NCBI RefSeq assembly: GCF_963678195.1
Contig: NZ_OY782759.1
Location: forward strand, 3,541,961 to 3,605,960
Source of the DNA: an uncultured Hyphomonas sp.
GTDB taxonomy: Bacteria; Pseudomonadota; Alphaproteobacteria; Caulobacterales; Hyphomonadaceae
Direction of reading: 5' to 3'
Length of the DNA stretch: 64,000 nt
Below are positions 26,871-34,411 of the stretch, in pieces. The notes beneath the pieces are model-generated. The model did not search any database. It was not told the origin of the DNA and saw only the letters and a list, made by a program, of their open reading frames with translations. A program made the translations under genes and the position numbers. The first letter of the stretch is position 1. Each line of letters starts with the position of its first letter.

Positions 26871-28034
26871 CTAGAGAGAGGCAGCTTCTTCAGCGAAGGC
26901 CCAGTCGAGCCATGGCGTCAGCTTGGCGACATCGGACGGCTCAACCGTACCGCCGCACCAGATGCGCAATCCCGGAGGGGCTTTCGCGTAACCGGCTGCG
27001 TCATAGCAGGCGTTTTCCGTTTCCAGACGTTTCATCATCGATTTCACGAAGGCACGCTGGCCCGCCTCGTCGAGGCCGGCAACCCGCGGATCCACGATCT
27101 TGAACGTGACACCGGTGTTGGAGCGGACATCCGCATCCGGACAAAGGAAGTCGACCCAATCCGTTTTCGCGGCCCAGTCGGCGAGGATGCCAAGACTTTC
27201 GTCGGAACGTGCCTTCAGGCCCTTCCAGCCGCCAAGGCCTTCACACCAGTCGAGCGCCTGGAGATAGTCTTCCACGCACAGCATGGAGGGCGTGTTGATC
27301 GTGGCGCCCTGGAACAGGTCCTCGTTCAGCTTGCCGCCCTTGGTCATGCGGAAAATTTTCGGCAGCGGACGGTCCGGCGTGTAGGTTTCGAGACGCTTCA
27401 CGGCATTCGGGCTGAGGATCAGCATGCCGTGGGCCGCCTCCCCGCCGAGGATTTTCTGCCAGGAATAGGTCACCACATCGAGCTTCTCCCACTCGATGTC
27501 CTGCGCGAAGGCAGCCGAGGTCGCATCGCAGATCACGACGCGGTCCGGGTTCGGCTTGATCCAGTCGGCGTTCGGCACGCGCACACCGGACGTCGTGCCG
27601 TTCCAGGTAAAGATGATGTCGGCATCGTCGCGCGCCTTTTCGAAAGGCGGCAGCTCGCCATAGTCGCCGACATGGGTGTTGCAGTCAGCCAGCTTCAGCT
27701 GCTTGGTCGCGTCGGTGACCCAGTCCTGCCCGAAGCTTTCCCAGGCAAAGACGTCCACAGGTTTCGCGCCCAGCATGGACCACATGCACATTTCAACGGC
27801 GCCGGTGTCGGACGCGGGCACGATGGCCACGCGGTAGCCTTCCGGCAGGCCGAGAATGGTTTTGGTCCGCTCAATCGCGTCCTTCAGCTTCTTCTTCGCA
27901 TCACCGGAGCGGTGCGAGCGGCCGAGGGCGGCGGTGTTCAGTTTTTCGAGGGAAAATCCTGGGCGCTTGGCAGTCGGGCCCGAGGAAAAATGCGGGCATG
28001 CTGGCAGCACGCCGGGTTTGGCGACGGTCGTCAT
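26871..28034 (-). CDS. serC: phosphoserine aminotransferase
   Basis: SerC converts 3-phosphohydroxypyruvate and glutamate to phosphoserine and 2-oxoglutarate, and also acts in pyridoxal phosphate synthesis. The 387-residue length fits the alphaproteobacterial form, longer than E. coli SerC (362). PLP binds Lys194 in TYSWQKILGGEAAHGM. Other signature parts are FSSGPTAKRPGF at the start and NTPSMLCVEDYLQALDW. The gene precedes serA, and its leader contains two hairpins resembling the alphaproteobacterial serC RNA motif. Confidence 0.97.
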   Translation of the reverse strand: MTTVAKPGVLPACPHFSSGPTAKRPGFSLEKLNTAALGRSHRSGDAKKKLKDAIERTKTILGLPEGYRVAIVPASDTGAVEMCMWSMLGAKPVDVFAWESFGQDWVTDATKQLKLADCNTHVGDYGELPPFEKARDDADIIFTWNGTTSGVRVPNADWIKPNPDRVVICDATSAAFAQDIEWEKLDVVTYSWQKILGGEAAHGMLILSPNAVKRLETYTPDRPLPKIFRMTKGGKLNEDLFQGATINTPSMLCVEDYLQALDWCEGLGGWKGLKARSDESLGILADWAAKTDWVDFLCPDADVRSNTGVTFKIVDPRVAGLDEAGQRAFVKSMMKRLETENACYDAAGYAKAPPGLRIWCGGTVEPSDVAKLTPWLDWAFAEEAASL

Positions 28035-28045
28035 CTGTTTGTACT

Positions 28046-28100
28046 CCTATCCTTACAGATAGGCTGGCACCCGTTGGGGGATGCTGGCCCGCCGCGTCTG
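28046..28100 (-). ncRNA. probable serC-type structured leader RNA
   Basis: On the minus strand just before the serC ATG lie two hairpins. GCATCC pairs with GGGTGC around CCCAAC (28084-28067), and CCTATC pairs with GATAGG around TGTAAG (28063-28046). A conserved two-hairpin serC motif upstream of serC is known from alphaproteobacteria, and position and architecture fit. I cannot run a covariance model, so the match rests on layout. Confidence 0.55.
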
Positions 28101-28204
28101 TCTCACATTTCGGAGGCGTGCGCAAACGGCATTTCTGTGACGGGATCGGCAGGTGACGCGAAACAGCAACCTGCTAAGCTGGCCAGAAAAGTGGAGGAAC
28201 ACCC

Positions 28205-29041
28205 ATGAGCATGACCATCCAGCCGCTGACCGGCACCCTTGGCGCAGAGATCCATGGCGTGGATCTCAAGCAGGACTTGTCGAATGCCGAGTTCGATGCC
28301 GTGCACCAGGCCTTTCTCGACCACAAGGTGATCGTGTTGCGCGGCCAGCAGGGCCTGACGCCGGACCAGCAAAAGGCGTTCGCGCGCCGCTTCGGGACGC
28401 TGAACATCCACCCCTATGTGAAGGGCATGGACGGACATCCGGAACTGCTTGAGATCATCAAGGAGCCGGACGAGAAGACCAATTTCGGCGGCGGCTGGCA
28501 TTCCGATATGAGCTTCCTGGAGGAACCGGCCCTCGGCTCTATCCTGCACGCCATTGAAGTGCCGCCCTATGGCGGGGATACGCTGTTCGCCGACCAGCAG
28601 GCCGCTTATGACCGGCTCTCCGCAGGGCTGAAGAAAACGCTGGAAGGCATGACCGCTATCCATACGGCCAGCAAGGAATATGGCGCAGATGGCTATTCCG
28701 CTGCCGTGCGCCAGTCGATGGACGCCACTGCGGCACCGGACGCGCCGGAGTACGAACACCCGGTGATCCGCACCCATCCGGAAACGGGCCGCAAGGGCTT
28801 GTTCATCAATCCCGCCTTCACGCTGCGCTTTGCAGGGTGGAGCCGCAAGGAAAGCCGCCCGCTTCTGAACTACCTGTTCGATCTCTCACGCGAGGAGCGC
28901 AACACCTGCCGCGTCCGCTGGCAGGCAGGCGACGTCACCATGTGGGACAATCGCTGTGTCTGGCACTATGCGCTCAATGATTATCACGGCCACCGCCGCC
29001 ACATGCGCCGCGCCACGATCGACGGTGACCGTCCGCGCTAA
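28205..29041 (+). CDS. TauD/TfdA-family Fe(II)/2-oxoglutarate dioxygenase
   Basis: This 278-residue dioxygenase has the iron-binding His99-x-Asp101 in GGGWHSDMSF and the distal His254 in CVWHYALNDYHG. An Arg in the following HGHRRHMRRATI would bind 2-oxoglutarate. Relatives release sulfite from taurine or open alkylsulfates and chlorophenoxyacetates, but no sulfonate transporter is nearby, so the substrate is open. GGAGG lies before the ATG at 28205. Its stop overlaps the stop of the convergent yhhN-like gene. Confidence 0.9.
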   Translation: MSMTIQPLTGTLGAEIHGVDLKQDLSNAEFDAVHQAFLDHKVIVLRGQQGLTPDQQKAFARRFGTLNIHPYVKGMDGHPELLEIIKEPDEKTNFGGGWHSDMSFLEEPALGSILHAIEVPPYGGDTLFADQQAAYDRLSAGLKKTLEGMTAIHTASKEYGADGYSAAVRQSMDATAAPDAPEYEHPVIRTHPETGRKGLFINPAFTLRFAGWSRKESRPLLNYLFDLSREERNTCRVRWQAGDVTMWDNRCVWHYALNDYHGHRRHMRRATIDGDRPR

Positions 29042-29709
29042 ACGGGTGGCGGCAGGAACGGATAGGTCCCGCCCCACGCAATCAGGGCCTGCCCGAAGAA
29101 ATAGAGCCCCCACACAGCCAGCGATGGCGCCATCCGCTTTGGCGCCCCTTCCGGCCGGGCGAACAGCTGCAGCGACAGGATCATGTCGGAGGCGACGAAC
29201 ATCACCGCGCCCAGCGTCACCAGAAGGAAGGGCGGCTGCAACCGCAATGCAGCAGCCCCCATCACAAGGATGACCGCCGTATAGGCAAAGACCGGTATCC
29301 GCATCGCCCCCAGGGATGGCGCGAGCCAGCGCACGAAGACAACGCCGCCAAGAACCAGCACAGTCTGCGCGGTGAGGTTCAGAAGGTTCCGGTCCGTCTG
29401 TGGCAGGGCCCAGAACAGGGCGATATAGGCGACATGGGCCAGGAAAAAGGCCGCCATGCCGGGCTTCAGCCATTTGTCCTCTCCCGGCTTGTCGACCGCC
29501 AGAAAGGCATCGCCTGCCGACGACAGGGCGAGGCCCGCCACCAGCAGCCACGGCCCGCCGGCGAGATAGGCAAACAGGGCCAGCAGCGCGGTCGAGCCGG
29601 TTTTCACGATCAGACCCGGCAGGCCTCCGCCCTCACGCCAGCACCATCCGGCCCAGTAAAGAACGCCCAGTACAATCGCGCCTGCGAGCGCGGCGGTTTC
29701 CCCAGCCAT
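29038..29709 (-). CDS. YhhN-family membrane protein (lysoplasmalogenase-like)
   Basis: The 223-residue protein is almost entirely hydrophobic, with about eight transmembrane helices. The conserved polar spots GLALSSAGDAFLA and VMFVASDMILSL are characteristic of the YhhN/TMEM86 family. TMEM86B hydrolyses the vinyl-ether bond of lysoplasmalogens. Bacterial members are mostly untested, so the activity is only a family inference. GGGGAGG precedes the ATG. Confidence 0.85.
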   Translation of the reverse strand: MAGETAALAGAIVLGVLYWAGWCWREGGGLPGLIVKTGSTALLALFAYLAGGPWLLVAGLALSSAGDAFLAVDKPGEDKWLKPGMAAFFLAHVAYIALFWALPQTDRNLLNLTAQTVLVLGGVVFVRWLAPSLGAMRIPVFAYTAVILVMGAAALRLQPPFLLVTLGAVMFVASDMILSLQLFARPEGAPKRMAPSLAVWGLYFFGQALIAWGGTYPFLPPPV

Positions 29710-29734
29710 CCGGCAACCTCCCCTTTTGTGTTTT

Positions 29735-30133
29735 CTAGTCTTCGTTCACCGGTTCCGGCACCCGCAACAGGCGCCGGGCGGCCGTCCGGTGAGTTTCTTT
29801 CACATGCATGCCCACCAGGCCAAGCGCCGTCGCCAGCACAGTTGCATCATCGGTGAAACCGAGGCCGGTGATGAAATCAGGCAGCATGTCCATCGGCGTG
29901 ACGAAATAGGCCACCGCCGCAAACAGCACAGCCTTGGCCCGCATCGGCGTGTGCGGGTCGCGCGCGGCATACCAGGCTGCGACGAGGTCGTCCGCGAAGG
30001 GGATCTTGCCCACCACGCGCATCAGCTTGGGAACGAGGCCCCGCGAGGTGCGCGCGTCCCGCTCGATCGACTTCGGTATATAGCGCCCGTCCTCGTTCAG
30101 GACGGTGTTGATGACTTCCGCTGCGTCAGACAT
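29735..30133 (-). CDS. YkvA/DUF1232-family protein
   Basis: This 132-residue protein carries the DUF1232 core, residues about 50-105: ARDPHTPMRAKAVLFAAVAY followed by FVTPMDMLPDFITGLGFTDD. The pattern of two hydrophobic helices with a conserved PxDxxPDxxxxxGxxDD turn is diagnostic, and the function is unknown. It sits 25 bp upstream of the YhhN gene on the same strand, with AGGAGG before its ATG, so the two may be co-transcribed. It diverges from the SDR gene. Confidence 0.85.
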   Translation of the reverse strand: MSDAAEVINTVLNEDGRYIPKSIERDARTSRGLVPKLMRVVGKIPFADDLVAAWYAARDPHTPMRAKAVLFAAVAYFVTPMDMLPDFITGLGFTDDATVLATALGLVGMHVKETHRTAARRLLRVPEPVNED

Positions 30134-30199
30134 TGCGTCCTCCTGTGAGACCTATAGATCATCTGAAAAGTTGTCAGAAACAAGGGAGGGCCGCGGCCC

Positions 30200-30979
30200 A
30201 TGGAACTCAATTCGAATATTTCGGCTGTCATCACCGGTGGCGCCTCCGGACTCGGCGCTGCAACGGCGACGAAACTGGCCAGCTATGGCGTCAAGGTCGC
30301 CCTGTTCGACCTCAACGCGGAAAAAGGCGAAGCCCTCGCCAAGGAACTGGGCGGCGTGTTCTGCGAGTGTAACGTGACCGACGAAGCCAGCGTCGACGCT
30401 GCGTTTGCGAAATCCCGCGCCGCCATCGGCCAGGAGCGCATCCTGATCAACTGCGCCGGCACCGGCAACGCCATCAAGACGGCCAGCCGCAACAAGGAAA
30501 CCGGCGAAATCAGCCACTTCCCGCTCGATAAGTTCGACCTGATCATCCAGATCAACCTGGTCGGCACCTTCCGCTGCATCGCGAAATCCGCTGCCGGCAT
30601 GATGACGCTTGACCCGATCGACGGCGAGCGCGGCGCGATCGTGAACACCGCTTCGGTTGCCGCCGAAGACGGCCAGATCGGCCAGGCCGCCTACTCCGCT
30701 TCCAAAGGCGGCGTTGTCGGCATGACCCTGCCGATCGCCCGCGACCTCAGCCGTGAGCTGATCCGCGTCAACACGATCCTGCCGGGCATCTTCAACACCC
30801 CGCTGCTGCAAGGCGCGCCGGAACCGGTCAAGCAGGCCCTCGGCGCCCAGGTGCCGAACCCGGCCCGCCTCGGCAACCCGGAAGAGTACGCCTCGCTGGC
30901 CACCGAAATGTGCCGCAACGGCTACTTCAACGGCGAAGACGTCCGCCTCGACGGCGCAATCCGCATGGCGCCGCGCTGA
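30200..30979 (+). CDS. SDR oxidoreductase, 3-hydroxyacyl-CoA dehydrogenase type 2-like
   Basis: This classical 259-residue short-chain dehydrogenase has the cofactor motif TGGASGLG (residues 13-20), the catalytic Ser in NTASVAAEDGQIGQ, and YxxxK as YSASK. The LFDLNAEKGEALAKELGG stretch with acidic Asp favours NAD(H). Wording such as NCAGTGNAIKT and DLSRELIRVNTILPGIF is that of the HSD10 group, which oxidises short-chain 3-hydroxyacyl-CoAs. This fits the CoA-ester theme but is not proven. GGGAGGG precedes the ATG. Hairpin repeat copy B follows its stop by 5 bp. Confidence 0.9.
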   Translation: MELNSNISAVITGGASGLGAATATKLASYGVKVALFDLNAEKGEALAKELGGVFCECNVTDEASVDAAFAKSRAAIGQERILINCAGTGNAIKTASRNKETGEISHFPLDKFDLIIQINLVGTFRCIAKSAAGMMTLDPIDGERGAIVNTASVAAEDGQIGQAAYSASKGGVVGMTLPIARDLSRELIRVNTILPGIFNTPLLQGAPEPVKQALGAQVPNPARLGNPEEYASLATEMCRNGYFNGEDVRLDGAIRMAPR

Positions 30980-30984
30980 TTGAT

Positions 30985-31045
30985 TGCTCGCGGCGGTTTC
31001 CGCGCCTCTGGCGCGGAGCCGCTGCGCCTTCGCTTCGCTCATGCT
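30985..31045. repeat. hairpin repeat, copy B (after the SDR gene)
   Basis: TTGCTCGCGGC, a hairpin TCCGCGCC-TCT-GGCGCGGA (30999-31017) and CCGCTGCGCCTTCGC (31019-31033) match copy A in flanks and layout. The outer GCGGC/GCCGC pair can extend the stem. It may terminate or stabilise the SDR transcript. Confidence 0.7.
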
Positions 31046-31183
31046 GGTCTTCCAGACCGAACATTGCGCACCTGATCTAACCCGCACCTTTGGTGCGGGT
31101 TATTTCTTTGCCGCAACGGCAGGGGCTGTCAGGCGCGGCGGGTGCGCTACAAGGGTTCCGATAAGAGATTGGGAGAGACACCA

Positions 31184-31861
31184 GTGGAATATGATGACGT
31201 TGTGCGCGGCCGGCGCAGTATCCGGGGCTTCCTGAAGAAGCCGGTCCCGAAGGCGCTGGTCCGGGAGATCCTGGAAATCGCAATGCGCGCGCCGACCTCT
31301 CTGAACTCGCAACCCTGGAACTTCTATGTCGTCTCCGGCGATGTGCTGGACCGCATCCGCAAGGGCAATGTCGAGCGGAACGTGGCCGGCGTGCCGGACA
31401 GCCGCGAATTCCGCATGGGCCCGCCATATGAAGGCGTGCACCGCGAGCGCCAGGTCGAGATCGCCATCCAGCTGTTCCAGGCCATGGGCATCGAACGCCA
31501 CGACAAGGAAGCCCGCATGGACTGGGTACTGCGCGGCTTCCGCCAGTTCGATGCGCCGGTCTCCATCGTGGTCACTTATGACAAGGCGCTGGCCGGCGGC
31601 GACATTCCGCCCTTCGACTGCGGCGGCGTGGTCAACGGCATCGTCAATGCCGCCTGGAACCGGGGCCTTGGCTGCGTGATCAATTCGCAGGGCATCATGC
31701 AGAGCCCGGTGGTGCGCGAAGAAGCCGGCATCCCTGACGATCAGGTGATCCAGACCTGCGTCGCCATGGGCTGGCCGGACGAGACGTTCCCGGCGAACGC
31801 TGTCGTGTCAAAACGGAAGTCCGTAGACGAAGCGGCCACCTTCCTCGGCTTTGACGACTAG
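31184..31861 (+). CDS. nitroreductase-family FMN oxidoreductase
   Basis: GTG 31184 follows GGGAGAG at good spacing and gives 225 residues. An upstream GTG at 31142 has no such site. The family start YDDVVRGRRSIRGFLKKPVP and APTSLNSQPWNFYVVSG hold the FMN phosphate-binding Arg and Ser residues, and GLGCVINSQGIMQ lies in the C-terminal half. These flavoenzymes reduce nitroaromatics, quinones or enones with NAD(P)H. The natural substrate is unknown. Its TAG overlaps the stop of the convergent gene by 3 bp. Confidence 0.92.
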   Translation: MEYDDVVRGRRSIRGFLKKPVPKALVREILEIAMRAPTSLNSQPWNFYVVSGDVLDRIRKGNVERNVAGVPDSREFRMGPPYEGVHRERQVEIAIQLFQAMGIERHDKEARMDWVLRGFRQFDAPVSIVVTYDKALAGGDIPPFDCGGVVNGIVNAAWNRGLGCVINSQGIMQSPVVREEAGIPDDQVIQTCVAMGWPDETFPANAVVSKRKSVDEAATFLGFDD

Positions 31862-32391
31862 CGCGCAATCTTGGGGACGATCACCCGCTGCACATCCTCG
31901 ATGACGACATAGGCCCCCGGGTCGGCATTCCGGATGGCTGCCAGCACGCCGACAGCATGACTTTTGGGTACGATTGTCAGCAGGGTTGGCAGCTGTTGGC
32001 CTGAAGAGGCCACAGAAATCTGGAGTGCCTGAACATCAAGCGCCTTGAGGGCATCGAGGATTTGGTCGCTCTTATCCTGTGACAAAACGCGGATCTCGAC
32101 CTTTCCCAGATCAAACCGACTTTCGATCAGCATACCGATCGATGTACCAGCCGCATATCCCGAACTGTAGCCGAGCACCGCCCAGATATTGGTAATGCCA
32201 GTCAACACCTGACTGACGGCCAGAATCCAGATAGTTACCTCAAAAAAGCCGAGAATGGCCGCCGGGCGGCGGTGTCCCTTGGCAATCATGATCAGCCGCA
32301 ACGTGCCTAGCGAGACATCGCATATCCTGAGAATGAAAATCAGGGCGGCCGCTTCCAGCAAGACCACTGAGGGCGCGGTAAATTCCAGCAT
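31858..32391 (-). CDS. DUF5698/DUF2179-type membrane protein
   Basis: The 177-residue protein has three hydrophobic helices in the first 85 residues (including ALIFILRICDVSLGTLRLIM and GFFEVTIWILAVSQVLTGI). A soluble domain of about 75 residues follows, resembling DUF2179, a small alpha/beta fold also found in YitT-family membrane proteins. Its function is unknown; DUF2179 domains have been suggested to bind a ligand. GGAG precedes the ATG. Base composition is lower in GC than its neighbours. Confidence 0.8.
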   Translation of the reverse strand: MLEFTAPSVVLLEAAALIFILRICDVSLGTLRLIMIAKGHRRPAAILGFFEVTIWILAVSQVLTGITNIWAVLGYSSGYAAGTSIGMLIESRFDLGKVEIRVLSQDKSDQILDALKALDVQALQISVASSGQQLPTLLTIVPKSHAVGVLAAIRNADPGAYVVIEDVQRVIVPKIAR

Positions 32392-32517
32392 GATGCAACT
32401 CCGTCATGGCGATCCGGCAAGCTTTACGCCTTACCGTATCCTGCGGGAATGGAAACCCGGCTGATATGCCCGGCGAAGCTGGGTCACGTCAGGCCACTTC
32501 AGAACGGACGTGTCCAA

Positions 32518-33012
32518 CTAGGCGGCCGCCAATGCGACAACAGCCATCAGCATGAAAGTGGAAGACGCCGCAGAGGCGAGCGTGCGGACGGTATTCCAGA
32601 AACTCCACGCCGGGACGTAGCGGTGCCAGTAGGCAGCCGCGACGGCGCTGTCATGCGCCATGCGGTCGAGGCGCTCGTTCATGGGCACATTGAAGACGAC
32701 CGTCACACCGAACGTGCCGATCACATAGGTGACCGCTGCCGCGACGATCCAGAGTGTCGCCGCGCCGCTCCCCTGCATGATGGCCCACACCGCCATAAGG
32801 GGCGAGACGATGGCCATACCGGTCAGCAGGACCATGAACAGCGTGCAGAAAACCTTGCGGTTGATCTGCTGCATCGCCTCGATCCCGCCAGCGGGCTGGG
32901 TTGCCGCCAGGGAGCGCATGACGAAATCGGAAAAGGTGAGGAACACGCCAGCCACGAGGGCAAATGCGATCACGGAAAATTCGCTGGCAAGCAGCATCCA
33001 TTGCGGGGTCAT
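32518..33012 (-). CDS. DUF1772 (anthrone oxygenase-like) membrane protein
   Basis: The 164-residue protein has four predicted membrane helices and the DUF1772 pattern: an early GVFLTFSDFVMRSL segment, MQQINRKVFCTLFMVLL, NVPMNERLD, and W residues in HRYVPAWSFWNTVRTLAS. Some family members act as small oxygenases on anthrones. Most bacterial ones are untested. It lies 32 bp downstream of the NAD(P)-binding gene on the same strand, so it should share that gene's TetR operator. Confidence 0.85.
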   Translation of the reverse strand: MTPQWMLLASEFSVIAFALVAGVFLTFSDFVMRSLAATQPAGGIEAMQQINRKVFCTLFMVLLTGMAIVSPLMAVWAIMQGSGAATLWIVAAAVTYVIGTFGVTVVFNVPMNERLDRMAHDSAVAAAYWHRYVPAWSFWNTVRTLASAASSTFMLMAVVALAAA

Positions 33013-33044
33013 ATCAGTCTCCTTTGCAGGGTTTGGATCGCCAG

Positions 33045-33680
33045 TCAGCTGGTCAGCCAGGCTGGCTTGTGCAGGTAGGTATTGTCCGAAAGCTGACGGA
33101 TCAGGAAGTCCGCCACGTCGGCGCGGTTGATTTGGAATTTCCGCTTCCGGTCCGGCACGTCAGCACTGACGCCGTGGGCATAGGTGCCGGTGCGGTCGCC
33201 ATCCCGGTAAGGACCGGGCCGGGCGATGATCCAGTCGAGCCCCGAGGCGGCAATCTCTGCCTCCTGTGCCTCATGGTCGGCGAACATGTTCTCCATCATC
33301 AAAGGGCCGAGAAAGTATCGGTAGAACGCCGGGATCAGGGGATAGCTGTCCCCTGCCCCGATGGAGGACAGGCAGACGAGCCGGTCGACACAGGCATCCT
33401 TCATTGCCCGGATGATGGTGGCAGTCCCCGTGGCCCGGATACCGCTCTTGTCCTGCAGCGGCGCGCCAAGCGCGCAGACCACCGCATCCGCTCCGGCGAC
33501 TGTGTAATAGACCGCCTCTTCATCCGACATATCGCCGGGCACCAGCGTCAGCCCCTCAGGCGGGTCTGCCAGCTTGCCGGGCGACCTGACGAGCGCCGTG
33601 ACTGACATACCCTTTTCCAGAGCCTGGCCCACGAAATGGCGGCCCACACCGCCAGTTGATCCAAAAACGGCAATTCGCAT
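33045..33680 (-). CDS. NAD(P)H-binding NmrA/atypical SDR protein
   Basis: This 211-residue protein begins MRIAVFGSTGGVGRHFVGQA, the glycine-rich loop of atypical short-chain dehydrogenases in the NAD(P)H-binding/YwnB-BVR-B group. CLSSIGAGDSYPLIP and WIIARPGPYRDGD continue the fold. It lacks the canonical YxxxK. Such proteins act as reductases or redox sensors. The ATG follows AAAGGAGG. The gene is divergent from a TetR regulator, and two identical palindromes lie between them, so it is probably the regulated target. Confidence 0.88.
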   Translation of the reverse strand: MRIAVFGSTGGVGRHFVGQALEKGMSVTALVRSPGKLADPPEGLTLVPGDMSDEEAVYYTVAGADAVVCALGAPLQDKSGIRATGTATIIRAMKDACVDRLVCLSSIGAGDSYPLIPAFYRYFLGPLMMENMFADHEAQEAEIAASGLDWIIARPGPYRDGDRTGTYAHGVSADVPDRKRKFQINRADVADFLIRQLSDNTYLHKPAWLTS

Positions 33681-33696
33681 GATGACCTCCTTTGAC

Positions 33697-33711
33697 TTGA
33701 CACGATGTCAA
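33697..33711. promoter_or_regulatory. TetR operator palindrome 1
   Basis: TTGACA-CGA-TGTCAA is a perfect 15-bp palindrome, 16 bp upstream of the NAD(P)-binding gene ATG. An identical-arm copy lies 42 bp away centre to centre, which is four helical turns. Confidence 0.75.
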
Positions 33712-33738
33712 TTGACACGGCGCCAAATAGGTGGTCAC

Positions 33739-33753
33739 TTGACACTATGTCAA
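33739..33753. promoter_or_regulatory. TetR operator palindrome 2, overlapping the regulator's start codon
   Basis: TTGACA-CTA-TGTCAA repeats the first operator's arms. The central TA plus TG includes the ATG (33747-33749) of the TetR gene, so bound repressor would sit directly on the start of its own gene. Its minus-strand TTGACA could also serve as a -35 box for the divergent gene. Confidence 0.7.
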
Positions 33754-34337
33754 GCCCGAATCCCGATACCCGCAAAAGAATCCTCCAGGCCACCGCCGAC
33801 CTCCTGACAGAAGGCGGCGGCGCAGGCGTGCGCATGTCAGACATTGCAAAGCGCGCCGGGATCAGCCGGCAGGCGGTCTACCTGCACTTCGCCAATCGCG
33901 CGGACCTGCTGATTGCGGCGACGTTCTATGTCGATGAAATAAAGGACTCCGACGCACGCCTTGCGCCCAGCCGGGCCGCGAAGACCGGCCGGGAACGCCT
34001 CGATGCCTATATCGAGGCCTGGGCCGGTTACCTGCCCGAGATCTATCCCATCGGGCGAGCGCTTATCGATATGAGCCCCACAGACGAAGAAGCCCGCAGC
34101 GCCTGGGCCCAGCGTATGCAGGACATGCGGGAAGGCTGCGAAGCGGCCATCAACGCCCTGAAGCGTGACGGCGACCTCGCCCCCGGCATGCCCGCGCCGC
34201 AGGCAACCGATCTCCTCTGGACGCTGCTTCTGCTGCCCAACTGGGAACACCTCACGCAGACCTGCGGCTGGTCGCAGAAGCAGTATCTGAAACACATCAC
34301 CGCCACCGCCCGCCGCCTGTTTGTCATGGGTGCTTGA
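33747..34337 (+). CDS. TetR/AcrR-family transcriptional regulator
   Basis: The 196-residue protein has the N-terminal TetR helix-turn-helix (about residues 8-55: TRKRILQATADLLTEGGGAG, then MSDIAKRAGISRQAVYLHF). A helical ligand domain follows. ATG 33747 gives the standard N-terminus. An in-frame ATG at 33705 would add 14 residues encoded across the operator and is less likely. Divergence from the NAD(P)-binding/DUF1772 pair and two palindromes in between suggest repression of that pair and of itself. The ligand is unknown. Confidence 0.93.
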   Translation: MSSPNPDTRKRILQATADLLTEGGGAGVRMSDIAKRAGISRQAVYLHFANRADLLIAATFYVDEIKDSDARLAPSRAAKTGRERLDAYIEAWAGYLPEIYPIGRALIDMSPTDEEARSAWAQRMQDMREGCEAAINALKRDGDLAPGMPAPQATDLLWTLLLLPNWEHLTQTCGWSQKQYLKHITATARRLFVMGA

Positions 34338-34369
34338 GCCCGCCGGCTTTTTGGCGGATGATGCAACTA

Positions 34370-34380
34370 TTGACACTATA
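34370..34380 (+). promoter_or_regulatory. TetR operator half-site upstream of the GST-like gene
   Basis: TTGACACTATA repeats the left half and spacer of operator 2 (TTGACACTAT), but the right half is AGTG instead of GTCAA. It lies 31 bp before the next gene's ATG. It may be a degenerate operator, or simply a -35-like hexamer. Confidence 0.35.
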
Positions 34381-34411
34381 AGTGCCGTTACAAGCGGCCG
34401 GGGAGGGCATC

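Noticed and set aside
26856-28208. 450-codon plus-strand frame opposite serC
   Set aside because: It is antisense to a clear phosphoserine aminotransferase and has no domain of its own.
33697-33753. TTGACA hexamers as ordinary -35 boxes
   Set aside because: They are parts of the two TetR palindromes. A -10 box at correct spacing is only plausible on the minus strand (near TATTTG) and cannot be claimed.
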